A DNA stretch of 32,086 nt from Polyangiaceae bacterium (GCA_025936205.1 JAICTU010000026.1:1-32086), one strand, 5' to 3'. Counted from the stretch's first letter, positions 1-9,960 are shown. Numbers and translations: made by a program. Notes: generated by a model not told the origin, from the letters alone.

Positions 1-930
1 CTGCGTCATGCGCTCGCACTGGGCACCGATGGTGCTGCCGCTCTCTCTCGCGGCGCCTCCCGAGAGCTTGCCCGTGGCGATCAGCTTGGCGTGCCCGGCC
101 ACCACATTGAGCGGCGTACCGATCTCGTGCGCCAGCACTGACGCCAGTTGACCGAGCGTGACCAGCCGCTCCGCATGGCGCAGCTGCTCGAGCGCGCGGA
201 TGCGGGCCTCCGTCTCGTCCATCGTCCTGCGGCGCGCGGCCTCCAGCTCCGTGCTCATCGAGCTGAGCGCGCGAGCCAGCTCGCCGAATTCGTCCTTGCG
301 CTCCACGACGACGGTCGCGCTGAAGTCGCCCGCGCCGATGCGCCGGGAGGCGTCGATCAGATCGGAGACCGGCTTGCCCACGAGGCGCGCGCCGATCAGC
401 GACACGATCAGCCCGCACACGACCAACATCGCTGCGCTGGAGGTCAGCACATTGGAGACGCCGCGCGAGATGTAGCCTCGCCGGGGCGCGAGCGGCTGCG
501 AGAGCTCGATGGCCCCATCCGGATCGTCGATCACGGGAGCAGCGACGTGGGTCACGAGGTAGTCGCCGCCCGGAGTCTCGGAGGCCAGGCGTTGCTCCTG
601 CTGCAGCCAGGTACCGGGCTGGGGCCGTTGCTCCGGCGCGATCGGCACGAGCGGCCCCAGCAGCGAGCCCGGCGGCTGGCTGAGCGAGATGAAGCGGATG
701 TGCATGGCCTCGCGGGAGGCATCGATGCTCTCGACGAGCCGCATCGCGTCCTGCCGGGTCGGCGCCTTGGAGACGGCCGCGGCCGCGGTCAGGCCGATGA
801 CCCGATGGTCACGCCGGATGTCGCGATCGAACTGCTCGAGCTCGCCGCGCACCCGCCAGGCGGCGAAGGCCGACACGACCAGGAAGACTCCGGCCAGCAG
901 AGCCATCGCGAGCTTGGGAACGAGCCTCAT
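1..930 (-). CDS. Sensor histidine kinase, N-terminal part (cut by window edge)
   Basis: Membrane-bound sensor kinase of a two-component system. About 310 residues are visible. A first membrane segment lies at about residues 4-25, followed by an extracytoplasmic stretch of about 130 residues and a second membrane segment at about 160-182. A HAMP linker follows (about 183-235), then the dimerisation/phosphoacceptor helix with the H-box LASVLAHEIGTPLN; its His is near residue 268 (codon at 129-127). The ATPase domain lies beyond base 1. The HE(I)GTPLN variant is common in deltaproteobacterial kinases. The ATG at 930 was chosen because it places the hydrophobic segment right at the N-terminus; no strong ribosome site is seen. 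It lies 108 bases downstream of the mfpsA stop on the same strand. The signal sensed is unknown, because the extracytoplasmic part has no domain I recognise. Confidence 0.85.
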   Translation of the reverse strand, partial: MRLVPKLAMALLAGVFLVVSAFAAWRVRGELEQFDRDIRRDHRVIGLTAAAAVSKAPTRQDAMRLVESIDASREAMHIRFISLSQPPGSLLGPLVPIAPEQRPQPGTWLQQEQRLASETPGGDYLVTHVAAPVIDDPDGAIELSQPLAPRRGYISRGVSNVLTSSAAMLVVCGLIVSLIGARLVGKPVSDLIDASRRIGAGDFSATVVVERKDEFGELARALSSMSTELEAARRRTMDETEARIRALEQLRHAERLVTLGQLASVLAHEIGTPLNVVAGHAKLIATGKLSGGAARESGSTIGAQCERMTQ

Positions 931-1038
931 GAACCAGGTGGACAGCGCGTAGGAAACGCGGCCACCGCGCAGCGTAGCGCAAGCACGCGCCGGCACGAAA
1001 GCGTCGTAGCACTGGGGCGAAGTTGCTGGAGCCGTGGC

Positions 1039-2394
1039 TCAGCCCGACTGAGCCCAGCGGACCCGTGATTTCGATTCCGCGCGCTCGCACGGCTCGGAGC
1101 AGGCCCGGGTCGCCTCGAGCAGCTGCTGGGTGACCCCCGTCCAGGTGAAGTGGCGCCGGGCGGCCTCCGCACCGCGCCGAGAGAGCCGGGCAGCGAGGCG
1201 CGGATACTGGAGCGGCTTGAGCATCGTGATCGCGAGATCCAGCGGGTCGAAGGTGTCGGCGAACAGCCCGTCGATGCCGAAGCGCAAGACGCGACAAAGG
1301 CCGCCGTGGGTGGTCACGACCACCGGCGTGCCACACGCCATGGCTTCCACCGCCGTCATCCCGAAGGGCTCATAGCGGCTGGACAGCACGAACACGTCCG
1401 CTGCCCGGTACAGGTCCGCCATCTCCGAATCCGGGACGAATCCGGAAAAGCTCACGCGCTCGGCCACGCCGAGCTCTGCAGCCAGCTGGCGGCAACCCTC
1501 GACCAGCGCCTGTTCCGCCGGCTGCAGGCGATCGCCGCCGATGGCCAGATGCAAGCGCGCCGCCGGCTCGCGCGCGGCGACCTGCGCGAAGGCCTGCACC
1601 AGCAGATCATAGCCCTTGTTGCGAGCGACGCGGCCGAGCGAGAGAATGACCTTGCCTTCGAAGCCGAACTTGCGCCGGAGCAGCGCGCGCGTCTCGCTGC
1701 CGACGGGATAGAAGCGGGTGTCGTCGTAGCCGGGCGGGATCGCCACGAGCTTTTCGTCGGCCACGTCGTAGTCGCTGCGCAGCACCTCGATCTGATCGGG
1801 GCTGGTGGCGATCAGCAGCTCCGCCTGGCTGGCGATGCGCTGCTCCTGAAGATTGCGTACGGCGAAGTTGTACTTGCGCTCGAAGGCCGCTGCGTCTTCC
1901 GGGTAGTCGCGGATCATCTGGCGCTGCTTCCAGATGCCGAGCGAATGCGGCGTGTGCACGTGGGGGATGGCGAGCGCGTCGCAGAGCAGCTCACCTGCGA
2001 TGCCCGCGTCCCAGTAGTGGCTGTTCAGGAAGGCATAGCGCAGGCTCTCCGCCTCGATGCGCTGGAGCGCGTGCGCGCACCATTCGTCCAGGCTGCGATG
2101 CAGGTATTCCTTGGGAATGAACTCTCGGCCGCCGCAGGGCACGCGCAGCACGCGCACGCCCGGGGCGACCCATTCGCTGGCCACCTGATCCTCGAACTGC
2201 CGGGTCCAGATGTCGATCTCGTAGCCGAGCTGCGCGAGCTTCTTCGAGAGCTCGAGCACATACACGACCTGGCCACCCGTGTCCGCGGCGCCAAGCGGAG
2301 GCTCCGCACCCACATAGCCGTGCGTGGACACCATCGCGATCCTGCGCGTGTGCCCCGAGGATCCGTCCCACGCCGCCGTCGATCCAGTGTCCAT
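1039..2394 (-). CDS. mfpsA: Mannosylfructose-phosphate synthase (GT4 glycosyltransferase)
   Basis: Probable cytosolic GT4 glycosyltransferase making mannosylfructose phosphate from GDP-mannose and fructose 6-phosphate. The frame stays open to 2997, but the ATG at 2394 gives 451 residues, close to the length I recall for Agrobacterium MfpsA. It also starts just before the conserved N-terminus MVSTHGYVGAEPPLGAADTG. Visible family features are GGQVVY (about residue 40), HTPHSLGIWK, PPGYDDTRFYP, FGFEGKVILSLGR, and the nucleotide-sugar E-x7-E motif (E342 in YEPFGMTAVE to E350). The whole protein reads like MfpsA rather than plant or cyanobacterial sucrose-phosphate synthase, though the families are related and the donor cannot be proven from sequence. 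It diverges from the fused phosphatase gene at 2561, so the two pathway genes share one spacer. Alternative: sucrose-phosphate synthase. Confidence 0.85.
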   Translation of the reverse strand: MDTGSTAAWDGSSGHTRRIAMVSTHGYVGAEPPLGAADTGGQVVYVLELSKKLAQLGYEIDIWTRQFEDQVASEWVAPGVRVLRVPCGGREFIPKEYLHRSLDEWCAHALQRIEAESLRYAFLNSHYWDAGIAGELLCDALAIPHVHTPHSLGIWKQRQMIRDYPEDAAAFERKYNFAVRNLQEQRIASQAELLIATSPDQIEVLRSDYDVADEKLVAIPPGYDDTRFYPVGSETRALLRRKFGFEGKVILSLGRVARNKGYDLLVQAFAQVAAREPAARLHLAIGGDRLQPAEQALVEGCRQLAAELGVAERVSFSGFVPDSEMADLYRAADVFVLSSRYEPFGMTAVEAMACGTPVVVTTHGGLCRVLRFGIDGLFADTFDPLDLAITMLKPLQYPRLAARLSRRGAEAARRHFTWTGVTQQLLEATRACSEPCERAESKSRVRWAQSG

Positions 2395-2466
2395 GGCTTC
2401 GCCGGAAGAGCAAGCTGCATGCCGGCGGTGAAAACGCCGAAAGCTGGGCTCGACGCGCGCGGGGAC

Positions 2467-2499
2467 GGCTCCTTTGTAGCCAGTGTGACAAAAGGAGCC
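2467..2499. promoter_or_regulatory. 9-bp perfect inverted repeat between mfpsA and mfpsB
   Basis: GGCTCCTTT (2467-2475) and AAAGGAGCC (2491-2499) are exact reverse complements separated by 15 bases, in the 166-base spacer between the divergent starts at 2394 and 2561. This is a plausible operator serving both genes, or a hairpin in a leader transcript. No clear -35/-10 pair was identified. Confidence 0.5.
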
Positions 2500-2560
2500 A
2501 CCGCGCGCTGGATGCGCGCCGTGCGCGAACTTCGTTTGGCGATCGTGGGGGGCTCGCGAT

Positions 2561-4663
2561 ATGGCTGTGCGGATGGACACCGCCGGCATGTCGAGCGTGA
2601 GATTGTTCTGTTCGGATCTCGATGGAACGCTGGTGGGCAATCCCGAATCGACGCAACGCTTTCGTGACGTGTGGGAGGCCATCCCCAGCGCGCGCCGGCC
2701 GCTGCTCTGCTTCTCCACTGGCCGCCTGATCGACGACGCCCTGACTCTGGTGGATTCGGCGCTGCTGCCCAAGCCGGAGTTCGTGCTCGGCGGTGTGGGC
2801 ACGCAGCTCTGGGACGCCAGGCGCAACGGCAGCATGCCGGGATTCGACGAGCGCTTTGCGAAGGGCTGGGACCTGGCGCGCATCGAGCGCATCCTCGAGC
2901 AATTGCCGGGCGTCGTCCGGCAGCCGCCCGTGTTCCTGCATCCGTACAAATCGAGCTGGTACCTGAACGGCGCCACGGCGGAGGCGATCGCGAACATCGA
3001 AGAGCAGCTGCGGTGCGAGGGGCTCGAGGTCTCGGTCGTGTACTCCGGGCAGCGCTACCTGGACGTGCTGCCGCTGCACGCCAGCAAGGGCCGGGCGCTC
3101 TCCTGGCTCGCCCAGCAGCTGGGCATCCCCCCGGCGGCGATCCTGGTCGCCGGCGACAGCGGCAACGACGCGGGCATGTTCCGCGTGCCCGGGGTGCGCG
3201 GCATCCTGGTGGAAAATGCGCAGCCGGATCTGCTGGAGGCGACCGTGGGCAGGGAGGTGTACACGGCGCGCGGCATCCTGGCCGAGGGCGTGCTCGACGG
3301 CCTGCAACACTTCGGCGTGATCGAGTCCGTGCCGGCGCGTCCGTTTCCGCAGCTGGGGCGCAAGCTGGCCGTGCCCGCGCTCTTCCGCGAGCACGATCTG
3401 AGAGCTCTGACCAGCGCGGATGCGGACCTGGTGCGCGAAGGCTACCGTTGCGCGATCGAGACGCTGCGCCGCAACATCACCCCGCTCGGCTTCTCCGCCG
3501 CCTCGCTGGAGGACAACACCACGACCGGCACCGACGCGAACTATCGCTCCGTCTGGGCCCGCGATGGATCGGTCACGTTGATTCAATCCATCATGCTCGA
3601 CGACCCGCTGATGCGCGAGACGCAGCGCAAGACGCTGACGACGTTGCTCGATCACGTGAGCCCGGCGGGCCAGATCCCGTCGAACGTGCGTGTGGACTCC
3701 GGCGAGCCCGACTACTCCGGCGTCGGCCGCATCGCCTCGATCGACAGCGGGCTGTGGGTGATCATCGCGGTCTACAACTATATCCAGGCGAGCGGTGACG
3801 TGCTGTTGCTGGAGCAATATGCCGAGGTCTTGCAGCGCGCCATGAACTGGCTCACCGCGCAGGACAGCAACAATGACGGCCTGCTCGAGATCCCCGAGGC
3901 CGGCGACTGGACGGACCTGTTCGGGCACAGCTACAACGTGCTCTACGACGAGACGCTCTGGTTCCGCGCCAACGTCTGCTTCGGCAAGCTGCTGGAGATG
4001 CAGAGGCAGCACGCGCGCGCCGCCGACTACTTTCGCGCCGGGCAGCGCACGCGCCGCGAGATTCTGGCCATGTTCTGGCCGCAGACCAAGGCCGATCCCG
4101 CCGCCGGCGCGCCGACCTTTGCCGACCAGCAGTTCTCACTGGGCGATGCGCGCTACCTGATCGCGCAGGTGTCACCGTTTGGCTTCTCCTGGCGCTGCGA
4201 CGTCTGGGGGAACCTGCTGGCGTTCCTGTTCAACATCATCGACGTGGCACGCGCGCGGGTGGCCTTCGAGTTCATGTGGGGCGTGGGCATCAACGAGCCC
4301 TTCCCGGTGCGCAACCTGTATCCGGCGGTGGTCAGCGGCGATCCGGAGTGGCGGCCCTATTTCACGGTCAACCTCCTGAATCTGCCGGGCCACTATCACA
4401 ACGGCGGCATCTGGCCGCACATCGGCGGGATGTGGGTGCGCTTCATTCACCGGCTCGGCATGCGCGAGCTCGCCTGTCGCGAGCTGGTCAAGCTCGCGCA
4501 TCTGAACCGCCAGGGGCTGCGCTCGGAGTGGGAGTTCAACGAGTGGGCCCACGCCGATACGGGTCGCCCCATGGGCAAGCGCTTTCAAGCCTGGGCGGCT
4601 GCGTCCTACCTGCGCGCCTGCCACGAGCTGGAGATGGTCATCGACGAGAGCGATCACGACTGA
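2561..4663 (+). CDS. mfpsB: Mannosylfructose-phosphate phosphatase fused to GH100-like glycosidase
   Basis: Two-domain protein of 700 residues. Residues about 11-250 are a HAD-IIB sucrose-phosphatase-type domain: CSDLDGT with nucleophile D19 and acid D21, STGRLIDD, GGVGTQLWD, KSSWY, and GDSGND (D199, D203). It closely follows recalled MfpsB, whose own length is about 250. Residues about 280-700 form an alpha/alpha barrel like GH100 alkaline/neutral invertases: SVWARDG, RIASIDSGLW (D395, at the expected acid position), DPEWRPYF (E596, at the expected base position), YHNGGIWPHIGG, and MGKRFQAW near the end. A GGGGGG stretch about nine bases upstream supports ATG 2561; ATG at 2573 or 2588 is possible. 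The fusion joins the last synthetic step to a likely hydrolase for the product or a related fructoside. Its 3' end overlaps the convergent 4638 gene by 26 bases. Confidence 0.85.
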   Translation: MAVRMDTAGMSSVRLFCSDLDGTLVGNPESTQRFRDVWEAIPSARRPLLCFSTGRLIDDALTLVDSALLPKPEFVLGGVGTQLWDARRNGSMPGFDERFAKGWDLARIERILEQLPGVVRQPPVFLHPYKSSWYLNGATAEAIANIEEQLRCEGLEVSVVYSGQRYLDVLPLHASKGRALSWLAQQLGIPPAAILVAGDSGNDAGMFRVPGVRGILVENAQPDLLEATVGREVYTARGILAEGVLDGLQHFGVIESVPARPFPQLGRKLAVPALFREHDLRALTSADADLVREGYRCAIETLRRNITPLGFSAASLEDNTTTGTDANYRSVWARDGSVTLIQSIMLDDPLMRETQRKTLTTLLDHVSPAGQIPSNVRVDSGEPDYSGVGRIASIDSGLWVIIAVYNYIQASGDVLLLEQYAEVLQRAMNWLTAQDSNNDGLLEIPEAGDWTDLFGHSYNVLYDETLWFRANVCFGKLLEMQRQHARAADYFRAGQRTRREILAMFWPQTKADPAAGAPTFADQQFSLGDARYLIAQVSPFGFSWRCDVWGNLLAFLFNIIDVARARVAFEFMWGVGINEPFPVRNLYPAVVSGDPEWRPYFTVNLLNLPGHYHNGGIWPHIGGMWVRFIHRLGMRELACRELVKLAHLNRQGLRSEWEFNEWAHADTGRPMGKRFQAWAAASYLRACHELEMVIDESDHD

Positions 4664-5294
4664 TCGCTTTCTTCTTGGTCGGCGTCTTCTTGCCGGCGGG
4701 CGCGGCCTTGCCGGCGGGCGGCGTCCGCGTGAGCGGCGGGATGGTGCGGCCTTGCGCGCTGTCCTCGATCAGCTGCTCCAGCCGCCGCTGCCGCGTCTCC
4801 TCGCGCTTGGCGCTGATCACCCAGTGCGTGGCCGTGCGCCGGTACCAGGGAGGCTGGGCGTCGAAGAAGGCGGCCGCGGCGCGGTTGGCGCGCAGCGCGC
4901 GCTCCTGCTCCGGCGAGAGCTGGGCTGGCTCGGCGCGTTCAAAGGAGTAGACAGCGGTGCGATGGGCTTTGCGCGCCGCGAAGGCACGGCGGCCCGCCTC
5001 CGTCAGCTTGCCCTGCTCCTCCAGGCGCGCGATCTTCGCCACGTTGATGGCGCTCCAGATGCTGGTGGGTTTGCGCGGGGTGAAACGGATGGTGTAGGCG
5101 TCTTCCGCCAGATTCTTGCGCACGCCGTCGATCCAGCCGAAGCACAGCGCCTCATCCACCGACTCGGGCCAGGTGATGCTCGGCTTGCCGCAGCCCTTCT
5201 TGTAGAAGCCGACCAGCAGCTCCGGCTGCGTCCCGTGATGTTGCTCCAGCCAGGCGCGGAACAGGGCAGGGGTGGCGAAGAACTTGGGCTTCAT
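4638..5294 (-). CDS. YdeI/OmpD-associated family protein
   Basis: Cytosolic protein of 218 residues with the YdeI-family pattern: FATPALFRAWLEQHH at the start, ELLVGFYKK, SITWPESVDEALCFGWIDG, IRFTPRKPTSIWSAINV, and a C-terminal half rich in Arg, Ala and Glu (PPWYRRTATHWVISAKREETR). The family is widespread and called bacteriocin-protection or OmpD-associated; its molecular function is not established. The last 25 or so residues form a Lys/Pro/Ala tail (KKTPTKKK) that may bind nucleic acid, which is inference. ATG 5294 was chosen because MKPKFFATP is the usual family start; the frame runs open further upstream. The start sits one base past the stop of a short open frame (5296-5523), suggesting translational coupling. 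Confidence 0.75.
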   Translation of the reverse strand: MKPKFFATPALFRAWLEQHHGTQPELLVGFYKKGCGKPSITWPESVDEALCFGWIDGVRKNLAEDAYTIRFTPRKPTSIWSAINVAKIARLEEQGKLTEAGRRAFAARKAHRTAVYSFERAEPAQLSPEQERALRANRAAAAFFDAQPPWYRRTATHWVISAKREETRQRRLEQLIEDSAQGRTIPPLTRTPPAGKAAPAGKKTPTKKKAISRDRSRR

Positions 5295-5295
5295 G

Positions 5296-5523
5296 TCAGC
5301 CGCCCATGCCCAGGTATTCGTCGTCGAGCAGGTAGCCGAGCCAGCGCAGGGGCGCGCGTGCCAGGTTCTGCGCCTCCTCGGCGCCCAGAAAGCGCAGGGC
5401 GCGGGCCCAGCGTGCTCGCGCACCCCTTCGCCAGTCTGCTCGTGTTGCGAGATCCAGCTCTATCCGTTGCCGTCTCCCGCCACTCGGCGGAAGACCACAG
5501 CTCGGTGCTCGCGGCGGCAGAAG
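5296..5523 (-). other. Protein-like open frame between fumarase and YdeI-like gene
   Basis: The frame of the fumarase gene continues without a stop for about 75 codons past its TGA (5526-5524) and ends in TGA at 5298-5296, one base before the ATG of the next gene. The last 45 or so residues look like real protein: RALRFLGAEEAQNLARAPL, then WLGYLLDDEYLGMGG. No ATG, GTG or TTG lies in the frame; a CTG at 5457 is the only plausible start. It could be a CTG-initiated microprotein, the tail of a lost gene, or a read-through extension. I recognise no family. Confidence 0.3.
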
Positions 5524-7188
<1,665 letters not shown>

Positions 7189-7267
7189 TGGGCCTCAGGC
7201 GGGGGCTCGAAAGGGAGCGCTCTTGTTTACGAACCTCGCGCCGGCCTCGCAAGCCCCGGGAGCGGCG

Positions 7268-7456
7268 CTACTGGTCCGGGAAGTCCGGAATTTGCCGGCG
7301 CTGGACCTGTTGCAGGAGCTCGTCGAGCAAATCCGTCTTCCAGAAAGCTTTGCAGGCCTGCAAGTAGTCGTCCACGGCTTGCCATCCGCCGAGCGAGCAG
7401 AGCCCGTGTTGCCAGCAGGAAGGAGGGGCCACGGGAGCGGAGCCGGTGTCCGCCAC
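7268..7456 (-). CDS. Small hypothetical protein, 62 residues
   Basis: Possible gene starting at GTG 7456 and stopping 79 bases before the fumarase start, same strand. The C-terminal two thirds look protein-like and amphipathic: WQAVDDYLQACKAFWKTD followed by LLDELLQQVQRRQIPDF. A GGGGGAGG stretch lies only three bases upstream of the GTG, too close for a normal ribosome site, so the start is uncertain. No domain recognised, no signal peptide or membrane segment. It may be the tail of a damaged gene, since the 147 bases upstream (to 7603) hold no gene I can support. Confidence 0.35.
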   Translation of the reverse strand: MADTGSAPVAPPSCWQHGLCSLGGWQAVDDYLQACKAFWKTDLLDELLQQVQRRQIPDFPDQ

Positions 7457-7603
7457 CGACCTCCCCCGATTGCGCGAGATGCCCGCGCGCGCCTGCTGCC
7501 GATCCGTCGGGCGCCGTGCGGCCGAGCGCCGTTTCAGCCTCGTCTGGTGTTGCCGGCAATTCGTCGTCGTCGAGCAGGAGCTTGTCTGCGGGTGGGGTGA
7601 CTG

Positions 7604-8575
7604 TCAGCAGGCGATGCGGTCGCCATCGGCGAACCAGACTCGGTTCGCGGAGGAGTCCAGGTGCACTCCCGCGACCCATTCGTCGATGCCGTTCAGAGTG
7701 ACGGCGTTCTCGCGGCACTCGAGTACCCTGCGTCCAGTGTTGGTCAGGGTGACGTGGAACCTCGCGTACTGCGAGTCATCTCCGCCCAGCGCGAGCAGCG
7801 GGCAGCGAGCGCGAGCGAGCTGCTTCAGTCGCCAAAAGAGCCAGACGTCGCCGATGCAGTCGAGCTCCGTTCCCGGCCCCACCAGGGTATGCCCCACGAT
7901 CCGGGCCGCTCCGGGCCCTTTGCTCAACGTGTTGCTGAGCAGTGCGTGATCCCAGGCGCTCAGGCCGCTATCCCGCTGAGGATAGCGGCGCGCCAGCTGC
8001 ATCAGAGCGCGAGCGAGAGGCGAGTTGCCATGCGCGTTGCGAAAGAACTCCACCAGACCGTGGGGGCTGGGACTCGTGACGGCAGTCCACGCGCGATCGA
8101 GCAGCGATATCTGCTCCGATGAGAGCTGCACCGGCGCCGGCTGCTTTCGCAGATCCTCGGCGCTGAACATGCCGGCGGCAGTGGGTGTCGCTCTGTTCGG
8201 AAGGGGACCCCTCAGCTCGACGACGTGTACGCGCTCGCGCTCGATATCGACTTCCCGCAGCACCCAGCACAACCAGGGCAGCAGGAGCTGCTCGTCGAGC
8301 CCGTTACCGATCCACAGCACGATCTGTTCCGCTTTGGTGAGCAAGCCGAGATCGGGCAGGACCTCGGCGTCCCCGCCGGGGAAGGCCGCCTGCTCGTAGA
8401 CTCCTTGCCAAAAGCGCTTGCGCACCGCGGCCCACTGCTGGAGCGAAGATGCGACCGGCAACGGACCCACGGCCAAAGAGTCCATGAACGGAACGATCGT
8501 TTGGTTGTCCGCATCTCCGAGCGCTTTGCGCAACGAACCCGCGCTCGACGGGCCGGCTACCACGTGAAGCAACAC
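7604..8575 (-). CDS. DUF1835 domain-containing protein
   Basis: Soluble protein of 323 residues. The N-terminal part has the DUF1835 pattern: LLHVVAGPSSAGSLRKAL, then an acidic PFMDSLAVGPLP segment, a WIGNGLDEQLLLPWL segment and an LREVDIERERVHVVEL strand. The C-terminal half (LSAWDHALLSNTLSKGPGA, then IGDVWLFWRLKQLA) resembles the second domain usually found after DUF1835. The family's biochemical function is unknown. The start is GTG 8575 with no clear ribosome site. It begins 50 bases after the Omp85-like gene stops on the same strand, so co-transcription is likely. Nothing else nearby suggests a role. Confidence 0.75.
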   Translation of the reverse strand: MLLHVVAGPSSAGSLRKALGDADNQTIVPFMDSLAVGPLPVASSLQQWAAVRKRFWQGVYEQAAFPGGDAEVLPDLGLLTKAEQIVLWIGNGLDEQLLLPWLCWVLREVDIERERVHVVELRGPLPNRATPTAAGMFSAEDLRKQPAPVQLSSEQISLLDRAWTAVTSPSPHGLVEFFRNAHGNSPLARALMQLARRYPQRDSGLSAWDHALLSNTLSKGPGAARIVGHTLVGPGTELDCIGDVWLFWRLKQLARARCPLLALGGDDSQYARFHVTLTNTGRRVLECRENAVTLNGIDEWVAGVHLDSSANRVWFADGDRIAC

Positions 8576-8624
8576 ACCGAGAGAGCTAGCACGAAATCGA
8601 CGCCCTCGCGTCCCGGTGCCCCGC

Positions 8625-9776
8625 TCAGGGCCTCATCCAGGCACTCCCCACCTGCAGATAAACCGCCGTCGTGCCGGGGCTGAAAGCCAGATCGATCCCC
8701 ATGTGCAGCCCATACTTGCGCGCGATCTCGTACCGAAATCCACCACCGCCCGACGGCACGCCCCGCGGACTGTCGACCTTTTCAAAGTCGTTCCAGACCG
8801 CGCCGGCGCCCGCGAAACCCAGCAGACTGAAGCGCTCCCAGAATTGCCAGCGAAGCTCCGCCTCCGCCTGCGCACTCTGCTCACCTTGATAACGCAGCAG
8901 CGGCACGCCGCGCAGGTTGACGAAGGGTTGTAGGTAAAACGGCGCATCACCAAAGCTCGACGCGGCATCTCCGCGCAGCCCCAGGAACAGGTTGAACGGC
9001 AGTGGCAGGTACTGGATGGCGACGAGGCCCGCTCGTTCGAACTGGTCCTCTCCGCCGAGCGCTTTGCCGAACAGACCGAAGGACGCCTCCAGGTACGTGC
9101 CGCGCACGGGCGTGAGGATATTGTCGCGCGAGTCGTAAGAGGTCACCGCCGTGGCGCCGCCGACCCTCGACGAGGAGTCGTAGTCGGGTAGCCCTGGCGT
9201 GCTCGCTGGAGCATCGAAGGACACCTCGGTGACGGCGAACACATAGCGCAAACCCGCCCACAGCAATGTATCGGCGACGCGGAACCTGGCCTGCACGGCC
9301 GCTGCCTTCGGCCCGAGCTGATAGCGCAGTGGATCGTCAGCGAGCAGGCTGTCCTCGCCGAGTCCGTGGAAGTCGAGTTGCACGTCCGCATACACGGCGG
9401 CCGCCAGCGTCTGGAGACGATCATCGAGCCAGTGGCGCAGGTCCGCCGCGAAAACACCCCAGGATCCATTCTCCGTCGCCATGCCGCCGATGAAGCTGAT
9501 GTTGGGGCGCCCGAAGCCATCCCGGGCCGCGCCGAGCGGCTTGCTGATGAACGCCACCCCGCCGATGGCGCCGTAACCCACCGCCGGTTCCGTGATCGGA
9601 AAGACGAGCGGAAGAAAGCCGTACTTCTCGTCGAGAAAGCTGCTCACGTCGGGCCAGCCGTCAGCTTCCCTCGCGGGCGATGAGGCTGGCTGGTCCGAGG
9701 CATCGCCTGGCGTCTGAGCGAAGGCTCGGGTTGCGGCGAAGCACAACAGCGCCGCGACGCAGCAGTGTCTGAACAT
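8625..9776 (-). CDS. Omp85/BamA-type outer-membrane beta-barrel protein
   Basis: Outer-membrane protein of 383 residues. Signal peptide at residues 1-20 (cleavage after AFA, then QTPGDAS), a short linker, then a barrel of surface-antigen/Omp85 type: PITEPAVGYGAIGGVAFI near the start, alternating beta strands, SYDSRDNILTPVRGTYLE (a typical Omp85 strand), and the late strands GFRYEIARKYGLHMGIDLAF and VYLQVGSAW. No POTRA domains precede the barrel, so this is a patatin/TamA-like or stand-alone barrel, not BamA itself. A strong GAGGAGGGAGGG ribosome site precedes ATG 9776. It diverges from the small membrane-protein gene at 9961 across a structured spacer. Substrate unknown. Confidence 0.85.
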   Translation of the reverse strand: MFRHCCVAALLCFAATRAFAQTPGDASDQPASSPAREADGWPDVSSFLDEKYGFLPLVFPITEPAVGYGAIGGVAFISKPLGAARDGFGRPNISFIGGMATENGSWGVFAADLRHWLDDRLQTLAAAVYADVQLDFHGLGEDSLLADDPLRYQLGPKAAAVQARFRVADTLLWAGLRYVFAVTEVSFDAPASTPGLPDYDSSSRVGGATAVTSYDSRDNILTPVRGTYLEASFGLFGKALGGEDQFERAGLVAIQYLPLPFNLFLGLRGDAASSFGDAPFYLQPFVNLRGVPLLRYQGEQSAQAEAELRWQFWERFSLLGFAGAGAVWNDFEKVDSPRGVPSGGGGFRYEIARKYGLHMGIDLAFSPGTTAVYLQVGSAWMRP

Positions 9777-9804
9777 CGCCCTCCCTCCTCGCGTCCCGGT
9801 ATAG

Positions 9805-9842
9805 CCGACGAGGTGGAACAGCGATATCGCAAAAGCCGTCGG
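9805..9842. promoter_or_regulatory. Nested dyads in divergent spacer (operator candidate)
   Basis: CCGACG (9805-9810) and CGTCGG (9837-9842) flank the perfect 10-base palindrome GCGATATCGC (9821-9830). They lie 29 to 66 bases upstream of the Omp85-like start on the minus strand. The position suits a repressor site; no regulator can be named. Confidence 0.4.
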
Positions 9843-9892
9843 TCTCCGGGAGACTGAGCTCCGTTACCGGAGTTACCCAGCACGAACTGGGT
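9842..9892. promoter_or_regulatory. Three consecutive small hairpins
   Basis: Three perfect stem-loops follow each other within 51 bases: GTCTC/GAGAC (9842-9854, 3-base loop), CTCCG/CGGAG (9859-9872, 4-base loop) and ACCCAG/CTGGGT (9875-9892, 6-base loop). They sit 68 bases upstream of the 9961 start and 66 upstream of the 9776 start. They could be a structured leader RNA or clustered binding sites. No known riboswitch is recognised and no U-run follows, so a terminator is unlikely. Confidence 0.45.
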
Positions 9893-9960
9893 CGGGTGAG
9901 ACGCGCGTGTAACATTGCCTGGGCTAGGGATGCGGCATCGAGCTTGCAACAACGCGCGCC

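Noticed and set aside
1039..2394. Sucrose-phosphate synthase as the first choice for the GT4 gene
   Set aside because: The N-terminus, length (451) and the motif series fit recalled MfpsA better, and the partner phosphatase fits MfpsB; kept only as an alternative.
1150..2667. Long plus-strand open frame across mfpsA and the divergent spacer
   Set aside because: Antisense to a clear GT4 enzyme, no motifs, and it would run into the mfpsB gene.
1991..4012. 673-codon minus-strand frame opposite mfpsB
   Set aside because: Opposite strand of a protein with intact HAD and GH100 motifs; composition is shadow-like.
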